A stretch of DNA of 64,000 nucleotides from Serratia sp. Ag1 (GCF_000743355.1 NZ_JQEI01000003.1:186001-250000); one strand, 5' to 3'. Counted from the stretch's first letter, positions 37,358-47,526 are shown. The notes: generated by a model from the letters alone, not told the origin. Made by a program: numbers and translations.

Positions 37358-38077
37358 TTAATCAAATAGCTGAGGATACTGCCCACCCCCACCTGGCCTT
37401 GACCAACCATTAGGGCTAAACAGCAATGAAAACAGTTGTACGGTAAAGTTACCACTGTGTACGTGAGTGTAGAGTGGGTGACCATCGGCTTGGTTGGTCC
37501 ACCAGAAACTACTGTATTGTGTCGCTTCAAAGCAGTCGGCAGCCTGCTGCCACGCCAGTTTGTTTTCTGGCTGATACGGCAAACCGATAACAGATAAAAT
37601 ATCTGACCCCCCTTCCTCGGCGGGAATGGCAAGTTCTGGAATGGCGAGTAACAAATGGTCCATTTGCTCCGCAGATAAACCGTTACGGACCCCATGCAGT
37701 AGCGTATGGCCTAATTGGCTATACCAATCAGAAGCGATATTCAATTGCTGTTTATGCCAGTCATTCAGGTTCCACAGACGCATCGCACAAACGGGGTAAT
37801 AGCGGCCAACGCGATCGCGGGCGGGTAGCAAACAGCCCATTTGTACATACTGGTTGCCCAAAGGCGCCGGTATAACAAAATTCCAGACCGGGGCTTGGCT
37901 AAAAGGATATTTGCTGCTGCCCGATGGTTCCTGTTGCAGATTCAGCAAACCATTGTGAAACCAATGGGCCCAGCGGTTAATGACCACACTGGGCAAACGG
38001 CGCTGAAGAAAATCGCCCTCAGCCGGAATTTTTCCATACCAACCAATAGACATCGTTAGGTTTAGGTTACGATCCAT
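37358..38077 (-). CDS. tagF: TagF (ImpM family), T6SS post-translational regulator
   Basis: A 239-residue cytoplasmic protein. The start IGWYGKIPAEGDFLQRRLP is the family signature, with the WAHWFHNGL helix and RDRVGRYYPVCAM following. In other bacteria TagF holds the T6SS off by binding the FHA protein, independently of the kinase. ATG 38077 has AAGGAG six bases before it; the frame upstream overlaps tssM. It follows tssM by 17 bases. Confidence 0.9.
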   Translation of the reverse strand: MDRNLNLTMSIGWYGKIPAEGDFLQRRLPSVVINRWAHWFHNGLLNLQQEPSGSSKYPFSQAPVWNFVIPAPLGNQYVQMGCLLPARDRVGRYYPVCAMRLWNLNDWHKQQLNIASDWYSQLGHTLLHGVRNGLSAEQMDHLLLAIPELAIPAEEGGSDILSVIGLPYQPENKLAWQQAADCFEATQYSSFWWTNQADGHPLYTHVHSGNFTVQLFSLLFSPNGWSRPGGGGQYPQLFD

Positions 38078-38094
38078 CGTCATCTCCTTTCGGG

Positions 38095-41000
38095 CTACGG
38101 GCAAGAAAACGCAGGTAGCTGGAAAGGGTTTCGAATGCTGTTGGGGGTAAACTCCAACGTCACACTATGTCCATCCAGATTGAATGTCGCCTGACGACTG
38201 AGGTTACTGCCAGCCGATGACGCTGCCCGATCGACCATACGATTTAGCGCCCAAGGCCCGCTGGTCACCATACTGGCCGTCGTTCCATTAGCCAGTGACA
38301 ATTGCAAATGCACCTGATTGGTATTGCGAATACCCGGCCAACTCACCACAAGAGGAACCTGTGGGCCGTGGCTGTATTTGAACAATTGGCCATCAATATC
38401 CAGTGTCAAGTTCAGGATATCGTTATCCATACGCAGCGGACGTACCGTAACCCGGTAAGACGGGACTGCAGTACCGTTGGCAAAAAAGGCATCCCTAATG
38501 CGTTGTGCCTGTTGAAATGAGGATAAGATCCCCTCTCCTCCAGGCAATGTTTTACCATCTACGCCTGGTGTAAAACGCCAGGTAGGCCGTGTGCTGTCAA
38601 CTTTGCCTTGTAAATTGTCACGGAAAAAGTTGTCCATCAGGCCAGTATTAGGCGCAAACATCCGGGCCAGATCGTCCGGCGTAACATCTTGCGCTGAACG
38701 GGGGTTAAGTGGATAACGACCCGCGATAGCCTGACGGCAGAAACTGCCAACTTCCACATTGATGCGTTTTTTGACATTTTCCATGTCCTCGCGTTGTGCA
38801 TCGCTACTGGCCCCAATCGCCAGTGACAACAACATTTGTTTAAAGGGGGTCGGTAAGCGACCTGACTCTGCCTGCAAACGCGGAATAATATCGCTGGGTG
38901 GAATGGCCATACCGCTGTTAGTGGCACCCTGAACGGCGGTCAGATAACTGTAAAGGTCATCAACCTGTTTAAGTACAGCATCAAAGGGGATGGCCTTACT
39001 CCCCTCTCCCTGACTCTGTGCCAACTCCAGCAGGGGAGCAAAATGCGCCATGACAACCAGCTCAGGTTGTGTGGAGAGGTCCCCATCAGCATTGGCTGGG
39101 CGGGTGGTAAACAGGGCTTCCAGCGTATGATTAGCCCCCTGATTTAACTTGTCTCCGGCTTTTCCTAGCACCGAACGCTGGTCTGCGTCACTGTTCTCAT
39201 CACGCAAAGTGACATATTTTCTTATGTTAACCAGTAGGTTACGCATGGGGGAAGGGTTACCCGAAAGCAAACGCGCGCTGTTGATACGCTGGCTCAGTTC
39301 ACTGATATTTGCCAGCCGTATATCCGCCAGCAGTTCATCCCAAACGGCAATAAAGTCCTGCATGTAAAGCTGGCGGACTATTTTCGTCAAGTCGGTACTT
39401 TTTTGCTCCGACGCTGTCTGGGTATTCAGCACCCAAACATCTTCCTGACGCAGTGTTTCCGTCACCTGGCCAATATTGTTATCAAACGCTTTCCAATAGC
39501 CCTGCGGAGTAAAAAGCCCCGGGATGCCATCGGTTACCGGTTTGCCACTTTGGCGTGAAAAAGCCAACTCCGCCTGTGCGCCCGCTAAATCCACCAGGCT
39601 GACCGGTTTGATCTCGGATTGTTTTAACAACAAACGCTTCAGGCGGCTATAAACCCTCTGAGGGAGAGGCGAGCGCCCCAGCGCAGATTGGGCCTGTGCC
39701 ACCAAAGCTTCATCTTTGGCATAAGGTGATGACTGAATTTGACCATCAAGCAGTTGGGATAAATGCCATTCCAACTGCTGTAACTGCTGTTGCGTGATAC
39801 CTTGACGCAGGTTGCGTTGCAGGTTGAGCATCACCCAGGCACGTAAAAACTCTCCGTTATAGTGCTTTGGCAGATAGAGCATTTGGTACGCTTTTAACGC
39901 TTCGTAACTGAAGTCGGCATCACTGCGATTATCATGACGCAATGTATTGGTAATCTGTTGTGCTACCTGTGGCAGCAGAAGCTCTTTCAGTGCCTTTTGG
40001 TATAACGCATTGCTGGCATTACTAATTTGAGCCCCTCGGTACAATCCCATCCGGTAGGAGAAGGGGGCATTTTGCAACGAAAAATGCTGGCTTTCTGGCA
40101 AGTTCAACACGCTATTCAGGAACGGGAGCAGCGTTAACATATCCCCCGTTGCCTGTTGAGCCAATCCTTGCCCTTGGCTTTCCAGCAGCGGTACTTTGGC
40201 AGTGACGTCTGCCAGGTAGGCTTTGTTATTATCATAACTGGTGAACCAGACTCCCCCGAGAATGACCAGAATCACTCCCAGAGAAATGTAACCAGCCCAG
40301 TGCAAGGCTCGGTTACGGTATTCCCACCAGCGGTTACTGCCTGCCAAACCAGACTCTTGGAAGACGACCTTTTCCAGCATGTCTTTCAGGAAAAAACTTT
40401 GGCCTTTGGCCGCCGGTCTTGGCGCTTCCTGATTGAGACCGCTCCAGTGGGTATTATCCTGGTCTGCTGACTGATTTGGGGGCAGTTTTAAATAGCGATT
40501 CAGCTCCCCCATTACGCGATCAAAAGGTAATCCTTCCTGAGTACCACTGGTGAAATAGATACCGCGTGGAGTGAAACAGGTTTCAAAGTTGGAACGGGTG
40601 AAGACGATATCCAGATATTGATTCAAGAACGGGCGTAAGGCCGCAAACTCTTGGGGGAACAGATAGCACTCGGCACGTTGCTGAGCATCGTGCTCAAGTA
40701 ACAACGTCTCTGGCAGAGCAGCATCCAGCCGTTGTTGCAGTAAAGTGTATTGCGATTCTACAGCTCGTTTGAGGTCAAAGTCTGCCTGGCGGGCCTGCTC
40801 ATAAGGGAAGGTAAATCCCCAGATTTGATCGCGCTGTGTTTTATCAAACTTGCTGAAATAGGCCATGAACCCATTCAGCAAATCGGTTTTAGTGATCATG
40901 ACGTACACAGGGAAACTGATACCCAGTTGCAGATGCAGCTCGAGCAGCCTTTTGCGCAATGCCCCTGCCTGAATGGCCAGCGACTCACTGCTTTCACTCA

Positions 41001-41730
41001 GCAAGTCTGCCACGCTGATGGTAATGATCACCCCATTAATGGGTTGGCGTGCCCGGTATTTTTTTAACAGCTCAACGAAGCTTTTCCACTCTCCGGCATC
41101 CTCTGCGCGCTGGCTCTCCTGTGTGGTGTAACGCCCTGCCGTATCCAACAAGATCGCTTCATTGGTAAACCACCAGTCGCAATTCCGCGTGCCGCCGACA
41201 CCACGCAGGGCTGATTTGCCAAAACTGTCCGCCAGTGGGAAGTGCAGCCCTGAGTTGATTAGTGCAGTTGTTTTCCCTGCGCCAGGAGCCCCGATGATGA
41301 CATACCACGGCAATTGATAGAGGTACTGACGATTAAAGCGATTCAACCAAGGGTGTTTGTCTGCCTGGCCCGGATTGAACCGGGCTTTTTTTAACAGTTG
41401 TATCGCTTCATCAAACCGCTGTGCCAGCTGAGGATCCCGCTGAGGCAAAGCCTTGACTTCCCCTTGAGGGATTTCATTGGCAGCCCTTAGGTTGCTCAGC
41501 AGTCTGCTGTTGAACCAGATACTGTAAATACGCGGAATGATGCGGTATAGGAGCCAGAACAGGTAAAGTATGCCGATAATGACCTGTCGATTAAGTTCTG
41601 GCTCTAAGGGGCGGTAGTCACCGATAGCAACCAGTGGGCCTATCACCCAGATAACAAAGGCTAACGCGGTGATGCCAATCGCACCCCATAATAGGCGACT
41701 GGTTATAATGGAGAATAACGTACTGAGCAT
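38095..41730 (-). CDS. tssM: TssM (IcmF), T6SS membrane-complex ATPase-like protein
   Basis: A 1211-residue inner-membrane protein that with TssL and TssJ spans the envelope. Two membrane helices near residues 10-60 and a third near 485 frame a cytoplasmic NTPase-like domain with an intact Walker A, GAPGAGKTTALINSG, near residue 145, and DTAGRY near 197. The large periplasmic part ends in a beta-rich domain that contacts TssJ. The start overlaps the tssL stop by one base (TAATG), giving coupled translation. Length is normal. Confidence 0.97.
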   Translation of the reverse strand: MLSTLFSIITSRLLWGAIGITALAFVIWVIGPLVAIGDYRPLEPELNRQVIIGILYLFWLLYRIIPRIYSIWFNSRLLSNLRAANEIPQGEVKALPQRDPQLAQRFDEAIQLLKKARFNPGQADKHPWLNRFNRQYLYQLPWYVIIGAPGAGKTTALINSGLHFPLADSFGKSALRGVGGTRNCDWWFTNEAILLDTAGRYTTQESQRAEDAGEWKSFVELLKKYRARQPINGVIITISVADLLSESSESLAIQAGALRKRLLELHLQLGISFPVYVMITKTDLLNGFMAYFSKFDKTQRDQIWGFTFPYEQARQADFDLKRAVESQYTLLQQRLDAALPETLLLEHDAQQRAECYLFPQEFAALRPFLNQYLDIVFTRSNFETCFTPRGIYFTSGTQEGLPFDRVMGELNRYLKLPPNQSADQDNTHWSGLNQEAPRPAAKGQSFFLKDMLEKVVFQESGLAGSNRWWEYRNRALHWAGYISLGVILVILGGVWFTSYDNNKAYLADVTAKVPLLESQGQGLAQQATGDMLTLLPFLNSVLNLPESQHFSLQNAPFSYRMGLYRGAQISNASNALYQKALKELLLPQVAQQITNTLRHDNRSDADFSYEALKAYQMLYLPKHYNGEFLRAWVMLNLQRNLRQGITQQQLQQLEWHLSQLLDGQIQSSPYAKDEALVAQAQSALGRSPLPQRVYSRLKRLLLKQSEIKPVSLVDLAGAQAELAFSRQSGKPVTDGIPGLFTPQGYWKAFDNNIGQVTETLRQEDVWVLNTQTASEQKSTDLTKIVRQLYMQDFIAVWDELLADIRLANISELSQRINSARLLSGNPSPMRNLLVNIRKYVTLRDENSDADQRSVLGKAGDKLNQGANHTLEALFTTRPANADGDLSTQPELVVMAHFAPLLELAQSQGEGSKAIPFDAVLKQVDDLYSYLTAVQGATNSGMAIPPSDIIPRLQAESGRLPTPFKQMLLSLAIGASSDAQREDMENVKKRINVEVGSFCRQAIAGRYPLNPRSAQDVTPDDLARMFAPNTGLMDNFFRDNLQGKVDSTRPTWRFTPGVDGKTLPGGEGILSSFQQAQRIRDAFFANGTAVPSYRVTVRPLRMDNDILNLTLDIDGQLFKYSHGPQVPLVVSWPGIRNTNQVHLQLSLANGTTASMVTSGPWALNRMVDRAASSAGSNLSRQATFNLDGHSVTLEFTPNSIRNPFQLPAFSCP

Positions 41731-42941
41731 TATTGTCCGCTTCCTTGCTGCAATTGATTGAGTTCTGACTGTGTATTTACTGGCGCAACCAACAGAGTGA
41801 TTTCGACCCGGCGGTTTAATGCCCGATTCTCTTTGCTGTTATTTGCCACCATCGGATTACTTTCACCACGCCCTTCTGTTTTGACCCGTCGTGGGTCATC
41901 CAGATGTTTTTGTAGCTGTAGGGTGACAGACTCGGCGCGCGCCAGCGAAAGCTCCCAATTAGAGGCAAAACGGGCACTGCGGATGGGAACGTTATCACTG
42001 TATCCCGTCACCAGAATTTTTCCGCTGACCCCATTCATTGCGCGGGCAATCCGCTCAATGATCGGCAGATAAGCTGGGCGCAAGGTCGTCGCCGCTGAAT
42101 CAAACAACCCATCACCTTTGAGGATCACCACACTTTGCTGTGCTTCATCACGGACGATAACTAATCCCTCGGCGATCTCTTTGCGCAGGAAACCTTTCAG
42201 ATCCAGCAGAGGAGGAGCTGCGGATGCCGGGTTGCTGATGGTTATTTGCGGCAGATTAGTTTGATAAATCGAGGCCAGCACTGGAGATGTGGCATCATCA
42301 AGACGCCAGTTAAGAACAATGAAAATCAGTGAAGCAATAAATCCTGCCATTGCAGCGCAGGCCCAAAGTGGTACCAAAGGACGCCATTGCTTCTGCAAGA
42401 CCGGGAGATCCAGCGCGTTTTGCGATAGCATGACACTATAACCGCCACGCACCGAACGTATCATCTGCAACAGGCGCTGCTTGATGGTCTCTAACTGAGA
42501 ACGACCATTTTCAATGACCCGATAACGGCCTTCAAAACCCAGTAGCAGGCAGTAGTTGATTAACTCCAACAACTGAATATGTTCACGCGGGTTTTGTGAA
42601 AGCTTGGCCAATAGCTGGAAAAACTTTTCCCCCCCCCAGGTTTCATTATGGAAAGTCACCAATAAACCACTGCCGGACCAGACGCTGTTACTGCCCCAAG
42701 GCGTTAGTGCAGCGGACTCGTCCAACGCGGTACACAGGCAATAGCGGGCCCCGATGATGGTTTCATAACTCAGGCCCGCCCTTTGCGCGCCCACCTCAAA
42801 ACGACGTATCTCATCAATCAATTGTTGGCGTAACTGCGCCGGATCGGCATGGGTTGCCGACTGACGGATCTGTGAAACAGCATTTAACAGCGGGTTCGCG
42901 GTGAGCAGCAGTGGGTTGCCCGATTGGGTAACGTGAGTCAT
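41730..42941 (-). CDS. tssL: TssL, T6SS membrane protein with OmpA-like peptidoglycan-binding domain
   Basis: A 403-residue extended TssL. The cytoplasmic DotU domain (about 1-190) has YCLCTALDESAALTPWG and the ETWGGEKFFQLL stretch, and a membrane helix lies near 205-225. The periplasmic OmpA_C-like domain (about 275-395) has VTGYSDNVPI, SLARAESVTLQL and ENRALNRRVEI, which should anchor the complex to peptidoglycan without a separate TagL. It starts three bases after tssK and ends overlapping tssM. Confidence 0.96.
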   Translation of the reverse strand: MTHVTQSGNPLLLTANPLLNAVSQIRQSATHADPAQLRQQLIDEIRRFEVGAQRAGLSYETIIGARYCLCTALDESAALTPWGSNSVWSGSGLLVTFHNETWGGEKFFQLLAKLSQNPREHIQLLELINYCLLLGFEGRYRVIENGRSQLETIKQRLLQMIRSVRGGYSVMLSQNALDLPVLQKQWRPLVPLWACAAMAGFIASLIFIVLNWRLDDATSPVLASIYQTNLPQITISNPASAAPPLLDLKGFLRKEIAEGLVIVRDEAQQSVVILKGDGLFDSAATTLRPAYLPIIERIARAMNGVSGKILVTGYSDNVPIRSARFASNWELSLARAESVTLQLQKHLDDPRRVKTEGRGESNPMVANNSKENRALNRRVEITLLVAPVNTQSELNQLQQGSGQ

Positions 42942-42944
42942 GAA

Positions 42945-44294
42945 TCATCGTTCCGTCTGGTTGCGAATGGCCCAGAATTCCATTTCCAGCCCAGGAAAGT
43001 CGCCAGCCAGATGAAGCGCGAAGGCACTGGATTTCTCCATCTCTTTCCACAGATCGCCATGTTTCTCCAATTCGAAATAGGTATATCCCGCATGGTAGGG
43101 GATCTGACGCGGAGCGGCAGGCATGGTGCGCAAGCCAATACCAGGCAACTGGAGCTGAACCAGATCGCGGATACGCGTTACCGAGGCAATTTTCATTTGA
43201 GCCGGGAAACGGCTCAACAGAGCCTCCATCGCCACGTTGGCCCGCACCGCCAGCACGAAACCAAAATCGTGCATCATCTTGGTGTCCTGAACGGTTGCCA
43301 CATTCAGCCCATGCGAGCGTTCTGTCAGCAGTAGCTGAATCGCGTTGTCTTCCAGTACGACAGAAAGCCCCTGACGCAACATCAACATCAAGGCGCTGAA
43401 ACCAAGTGTCAGGTTATTGTGGTCATACGCTGGCAGTTTTGTTTCTGAGGTACGTGTTGCAGAGAAGCTGCTAAGTTCAGTGGCAAACTGCAGCCATTCG
43501 GCAAATAACCGTTCTGGATGAAGGTAATCGAGTGTTCTGGCGTGGCTAACCTGCCCCAGATAGCGGTTAATCAACTGCAGCAGCATAAAATCAGCGATCT
43601 CTGAGCTACCTCTTTGCCCCGATTGCAACAGGCGCTGGCTCATCTGTTGGCTACGTTGGGTCAATAGACCTTGCAGGTCATTAATAAAGGTTTTCAGTAT
43701 CTGACTGCCATGACAGTTAAGCATCGGTGGAATCAGTGCAGGATCGAGGCGTAAGCTATTATCATTTTGCCGTTCCTGAACCAGGCAAACCGTCAGTGCC
43801 GTCCATTCCGGGCTTAGTTCACTTTCGCGCATCAGGCGTAACCGTAACTGACCAAACTGCAATGCAGCGCTGCCCACAGCAACGGTATTCAAATCGTTGA
43901 CTTCGGTTTCATAGGCCAGATAACGAGCCAGCGACCCAGAAGCTTCCTGAAACAGGATCTCTTCGCGCCCTGCACGGTATGTAGGTAATGCCAGCACCAC
44001 TCTCTCACCCACCTGATTATCGGCGATATCCAATGCGGGCAGCAGGTGTTGTGCACCAGATAATTCAAACGGCGTGCCATCTGGCAGGATGCCGCTAGCG
44101 GCGTTGAGGGCGATCTTACCTTGGCGCAACAGTGTCTGATCCAATTCCAGAGTCAAAAAACCCCAGAAATAGCCACAGTGCGACTGTCCCCAGCGTTTTA
44201 CATAGTTTTCGAGATAATTTTCGGCCTGCTGGAAATGATGAGGACGTAAAAACATTCCTTCTGTCCAGACCACCTTATGAGCATTCTTCATCAT
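42945..44294 (-). CDS. tssK: TssK, T6SS baseplate-membrane connector
   Basis: A 449-residue cytoplasmic trimeric protein that links the baseplate wedges to TssL/TssM. The opening KVVWTEGMFLRPHHFQQAEN is the family signature, with YFWGFLTLELD and the C-terminal head ending GYTYFELEKHGDLW. It starts 35 bases after tssJ and is closely followed by tssL. Confidence 0.97.
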   Translation of the reverse strand: MMKNAHKVVWTEGMFLRPHHFQQAENYLENYVKRWGQSHCGYFWGFLTLELDQTLLRQGKIALNAASGILPDGTPFELSGAQHLLPALDIADNQVGERVVLALPTYRAGREEILFQEASGSLARYLAYETEVNDLNTVAVGSAALQFGQLRLRLMRESELSPEWTALTVCLVQERQNDNSLRLDPALIPPMLNCHGSQILKTFINDLQGLLTQRSQQMSQRLLQSGQRGSSEIADFMLLQLINRYLGQVSHARTLDYLHPERLFAEWLQFATELSSFSATRTSETKLPAYDHNNLTLGFSALMLMLRQGLSVVLEDNAIQLLLTERSHGLNVATVQDTKMMHDFGFVLAVRANVAMEALLSRFPAQMKIASVTRIRDLVQLQLPGIGLRTMPAAPRQIPYHAGYTYFELEKHGDLWKEMEKSSAFALHLAGDFPGLEMEFWAIRNQTER

Positions 44295-44329
44295 CGTCCC
44301 TAATTGTCATGGTGTTTCAGCAAAACGGA

Positions 44330-44878
44330 TTACGGGTTCGGACCGGTGACGGCCTTTAGGCCGTTCACACCGGCCACGATATGCGTGGTCAGTTCATCAG
44401 GAGATAATTGCCATATCTTGTAGAAGTTTGTTTCGGTAGGCTCAGGCAACGGTAACGAGAGACGCCATGTTTTACCGTCCAGCGCCTGATATTCAGCGAT
44501 AATCCCGATATAGCGGGCCTCCAGCGTACTTTTCCCCACCAAAGTTTTGCCTTTCTGCCCTGGTGTCAGGAAGAATTGATCTCTATCAAGCAGGCTGCTG
44601 CCGAGTACACTTTTCGCATCGCCTTGCAGAGTAAAGAAATCCGTTTCCATAAACTCAGCATCAGAACGTAACAGCAATACGCGGACCTTGACGGGCGCTG
44701 GTGGTTGCCCGGCGGCACCGTTTATCTGCGGATCTGCATCAAAAACCAGGCTATAGCGCGATGGCACACTTTTCGCCGAGGACATGCAACCGCCAAGCAC
44801 CAATGTGGCGGTAATGAGCAGCAGTAAATGCCAACAACGCCGGGCGGGTTGTGATTTCAACATGATGTTTTTCTTCAC
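44330..44878 (-). CDS. tssJ: TssJ, T6SS outer-membrane lipoprotein
   Basis: A 182-residue lipoprotein. The lipobox LVLGGC puts the lipidated cysteine near residue 31, and the mature part has the TssJ beta-sandwich pattern: PAPVKVRVLLLRSDAEFMETDFFTL-type strands broken by short loops, then TLEARYIGIIAEYQ. It holds the TssM tip at the outer membrane. Starts at 44878 and 44863 are both possible. It lies 11 bases after the SH3-like lipoprotein. Confidence 0.93.
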   Translation of the reverse strand: MKKNIMLKSQPARRCWHLLLLITATLVLGGCMSSAKSVPSRYSLVFDADPQINGAAGQPPAPVKVRVLLLRSDAEFMETDFFTLQGDAKSVLGSSLLDRDQFFLTPGQKGKTLVGKSTLEARYIGIIAEYQALDGKTWRLSLPLPEPTETNFYKIWQLSPDELTTHIVAGVNGLKAVTGPNP

Positions 44879-44889
44879 TCCAATACCGG

Positions 44890-45396
44890 CTATTCAAGGA
44901 TCCAAGTGTCTGATTTAGCCTCTTTACAGGCTTTACTGCTATTCCCTACGTCTACGCAATTTCCTGCGTTCTTGGCTGCCTTAGAACGGCGGGCACGAGG
45001 ACGATCTTTAAGCAGCGTCGCACGATATGCGCTTTCAACTACCCCGGCATTGTTCTGAATATAACCAATAAGTTGCCCTTCACTTTCCGTTGCAATCGCC
45101 AGCCATTGATTTTCAACCTCACCCAAGACAAAGAAAGGTGTGGCGTTCTCCAGCTTACCGAGTACTTTACCGTCATAACTGGGTTTGCTCATGATGCTGG
45201 CACTGTACAGGCTGCGATATTGCTCATTAATTGGCTTGAATTGCACCGGTGGGGAAATAATGGCGCGGTGGGTTAACGTTACCCCGTTAACCTCATGACT
45301 CACCAATGTGTCATCAGTAATTGCTGGCCCAGTACGCGGCGCACAGGCACAGAGTAATAGAGCAGAAAGCAGTGGCAGTAAAATCTGTATTTTCAC
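44890..45396 (-). CDS. SH3-like T6SS-associated lipoprotein
   Basis: A predicted lipoprotein of 168 residues with the lipobox LLLCAC near residue 17. The mature part has a bacterial-SH3-like stretch (SASIMSKPSYDGKVLGKL, then TPFFVLGEVENQWLAIA and GQLIGYIQ), often a cell-wall-binding fold, and a basic tail with two cysteines. I chose GTG 45396, which follows AGAGG by five bases and places the signal peptide at the N-terminus; the longer frame to 45435 hides it. It may help position the T6SS at peptidoglycan, but no function is established. It lies between the PAAR-like gene and tssJ. Confidence 0.78.
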   Translation of the reverse strand: MKIQILLPLLSALLLCACAPRTGPAITDDTLVSHEVNGVTLTHRAIISPPVQFKPINEQYRSLYSASIMSKPSYDGKVLGKLENATPFFVLGEVENQWLAIATESEGQLIGYIQNNAGVVESAYRATLLKDRPRARRSKAAKNAGNCVDVGNSSKACKEAKSDTWILE

Positions 45397-45438
45397 AATA
45401 ACCTCTAGATATCTTTTCGGATTGAAATGAGCCATTTT

Positions 45439-45831
45439 TCAGGGTGCAAGCAGCAAGACTTTCAACTGGCTGGGTACGGTACGCATACCGACCATATTGG
45501 TTGAGTTCTGTAGGCTGACACTGGTCAGGCGTGTTGCTGGAGTCCCCTTAAACAACACGGTAAAGGCGGCAGTAACATGGCGCGATGGCCCCATTACCGT
45601 GCCCGAAGCCACGCCCGTTGCTATACCCACGTTATCGCCATTGGTAAGAGGGGTGACCGTGGCCATGTTATGGGCCGGCATCCCCATAAGTAGGAGGTTG
45701 TAAGCGTTCGGTATGGCAGTTGGCCCCATAGCCACGTCAGGATAAGGGATGGGGGTGGGCGTTGGAGTAGGCGTCAGGCAGACGTCAGGAAACGCCAGAT
45801 CGAGGCCCATTAATTGGCAATTGGCAAACAT
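45439..45831 (-). CDS. DUF4150 PAAR-like spike-tip protein
   Basis: A 130-residue PAAR-like protein. A Thr/Pro repeat (LTPTPTPTPIPYPDVAMGP) is followed by the DUF4150 core with GMPAHNMATVTPLTNGD, ASGTVMGPSRHV and FKGTPATRL. Such proteins cap the VgrG spike and often carry a C-terminal toxin. Here the chain ends at the domain boundary, so it has no fused toxin. It starts four bases after the DUF3540 gene and belongs to the vgrG-proximal module. Confidence 0.85.
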   Translation of the reverse strand: MFANCQLMGLDLAFPDVCLTPTPTPTPIPYPDVAMGPTAIPNAYNLLLMGMPAHNMATVTPLTNGDNVGIATGVASGTVMGPSRHVTAAFTVLFKGTPATRLTSVSLQNSTNMVGMRTVPSQLKVLLLAP

Positions 45832-45835
45832 GGTG

Positions 45836-46444
45836 TTATCCCATATGGATCTGTTCTGAATCGACTTTAGTGATGGCCTTGGAGGTGATCACCGTGTTCT
45901 GCGCGTGCATACGCAGATAATCCTCAGCCTGCATATCCAACTGACCTGCACGCACCTGTTCCAGTTGCGTAGTTTTGCGCAGTAGTCGGTGGCTGATTTG
46001 TGTTACCACCTGCCAGACAGACTCACACTGTTTGCCAACCATGCGGGACAGGCTGACCCAAGCGGTGATCGACTCACCACTGTAGTTCATCGACTCTATC
46101 TGGCAATCGCTGGTTTTTGCCGTGATGTTCAGCGCCTGGCTGGCCAGGCTGAGATTCCCCTCTGGCGCAATCTGTAAATCACCTACGACGCTGATCACCG
46201 CTGGGTGCTGGCCCTCTCCCCGTTCCAACACAGCCAATAACCACAACTGGCCATCAGCGCTGGCGATCAGCACACGATCGCCGAACTCCGGTGTCAGTAG
46301 GCAACTGGCAGCACGGCGGCAATGCCAACCGCGGCCCTCGCTCTCAACCATTATCGTACCGTCGTTGAGCAGATTAACCACCTGCCCGGCGGCCTGTTGA
46401 GGCGGGGTGATGGGGAGTGTGTAAGAGGTTATTGCATGGGTCAT
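45836..46444 (-). CDS. DUF3540 protein of the VgrG-associated module
   Basis: A 202-residue protein of the DUF3540 type, usually found with DUF2169, pentapeptide and DUF4150 proteins beside vgrG. It is beta-rich (VNLLNDGTIMVESEGRGW and DRVLIASADGQLWLLAVLER), has no signal peptide and no catalytic motif, and its tail ends with an invariant-looking histidine-methionine-glycine. A role in loading the PAAR-like tip or its cargo on VgrG is inferred from genome context only. Confidence 0.8.
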   Translation of the reverse strand: MTHAITSYTLPITPPQQAAGQVVNLLNDGTIMVESEGRGWHCRRAASCLLTPEFGDRVLIASADGQLWLLAVLERGEGQHPAVISVVGDLQIAPEGNLSLASQALNITAKTSDCQIESMNYSGESITAWVSLSRMVGKQCESVWQVVTQISHRLLRKTTQLEQVRAGQLDMQAEDYLRMHAQNTVITSKAITKVDSEQIHMG

Positions 46445-46455
46445 GATGTTCCTTA

Positions 46456-47526
46456 TCAGATTCTACTCTGGCGCTGAGCGCTCCAGGTTTCTGCTGCCAG
46501 CAATTCAGGATCGTTATCCAGAACGCCTTGGCGATCAGAGAAGTGAGCACCCATTTGGTGAGCTCGATGAAAACGGGTACGCATAAAATGCGCCTGGCGA
46601 AAATCGGCGGCTCTAACGTCAGCATAAGAAAAGTCGGCGTATGTCAGATCGCTGCTCTTGAATAAAGCGCCCTCTGCCCGAACCTGCTGCAATACCGTTT
46701 GAAAGAGCCTGCAATGAGAGAAATCTGCGCGATCAAGGCAGGCCGAGACAAAAATAGCCTGATCGAACCAGCTGTGTTGACAATCGGCACCCGCCAGATT
46801 GGCGCTGATAAACAGGGCCTGACTGGCATTGACGCCCTGAAGCCGCGCACCTCGCAGTGAAGCCCCTTTAAAGTTGCATTGAATAAGCTGGCAATGGGAG
46901 AAATCCACTTCATCCAGTTGGTTGTCCGTAAACTGACAGCCCTGAAAATGCTGGCGCTGATAGTTTTTGCCACGCTGATCGCATTCAAAGAATACTGCCC
47001 GATCAAACTGGCTGGCCGCAAAGTCGGTTTCGCGCAGATCGAGACGGAAAAAGGTCGTCAGTAGGCTGTTGATGTTATCCAACGCTGCCTGCGCCAGTGA
47101 CGACTGGTAAAACGTGACCCGATCTAAATAGGCATGGCTGAAGCGGGAGGCCTGTAAGGAGCCCTGCATAAACTGCGTTTTATCATGCTGACTGTGGCTG
47201 AAGTTGGCGTTATCCAGCAGGCATTGGTTAAAAACACATTCACTGATGGTAGTTTGATTAAATTGACTATTGGCCATCTCGCACTGGTTGAACATCGTCT
47301 GTTTTAACCTGGCTTGCTCGAACCTGGTGGCAGTCAGTTGGCATTCATTGAACACTGTTTCATGCAGATTCGCACCGCTGAAATCCGCGCCAGTGAAGTC
47401 CACTTCGCTCATCATCCCACCAGAAAGATCTAGCCCCGCCAGCGATTGGCCCGCAACAGAAACGTTCTGTACCGGTTCACCCTGTTTGATTTTTTTCTGT
47501 AATTCTGCGGGCGTCAGCGTCTTCAT
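46456..47526 (-). CDS. Pentapeptide-repeat protein of the T6SS module
   Basis: A 356-residue protein. From about residue 25 to 330 it is almost entirely A(D/N)LXX-type pentapeptide repeats, for example DFTGADFSGANLHETVFNEC, giving a right-handed quadrilateral beta-helix. Its charge and repeats could mimic DNA, as in gyrase-protecting pentapeptide proteins, or form a rigid tip extension. Its start overlaps the stop of the DUF2169 protein as ATGA, so it is made together with that protein, which has its own repeat domain. Structural adaptor is my favoured reading; effector or immunity role cannot be excluded. Confidence 0.85.
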   Translation of the reverse strand: MKTLTPAELQKKIKQGEPVQNVSVAGQSLAGLDLSGGMMSEVDFTGADFSGANLHETVFNECQLTATRFEQARLKQTMFNQCEMANSQFNQTTISECVFNQCLLDNANFSHSQHDKTQFMQGSLQASRFSHAYLDRVTFYQSSLAQAALDNINSLLTTFFRLDLRETDFAASQFDRAVFFECDQRGKNYQRQHFQGCQFTDNQLDEVDFSHCQLIQCNFKGASLRGARLQGVNASQALFISANLAGADCQHSWFDQAIFVSACLDRADFSHCRLFQTVLQQVRAEGALFKSSDLTYADFSYADVRAADFRQAHFMRTRFHRAHQMGAHFSDRQGVLDNDPELLAAETWSAQRQSRI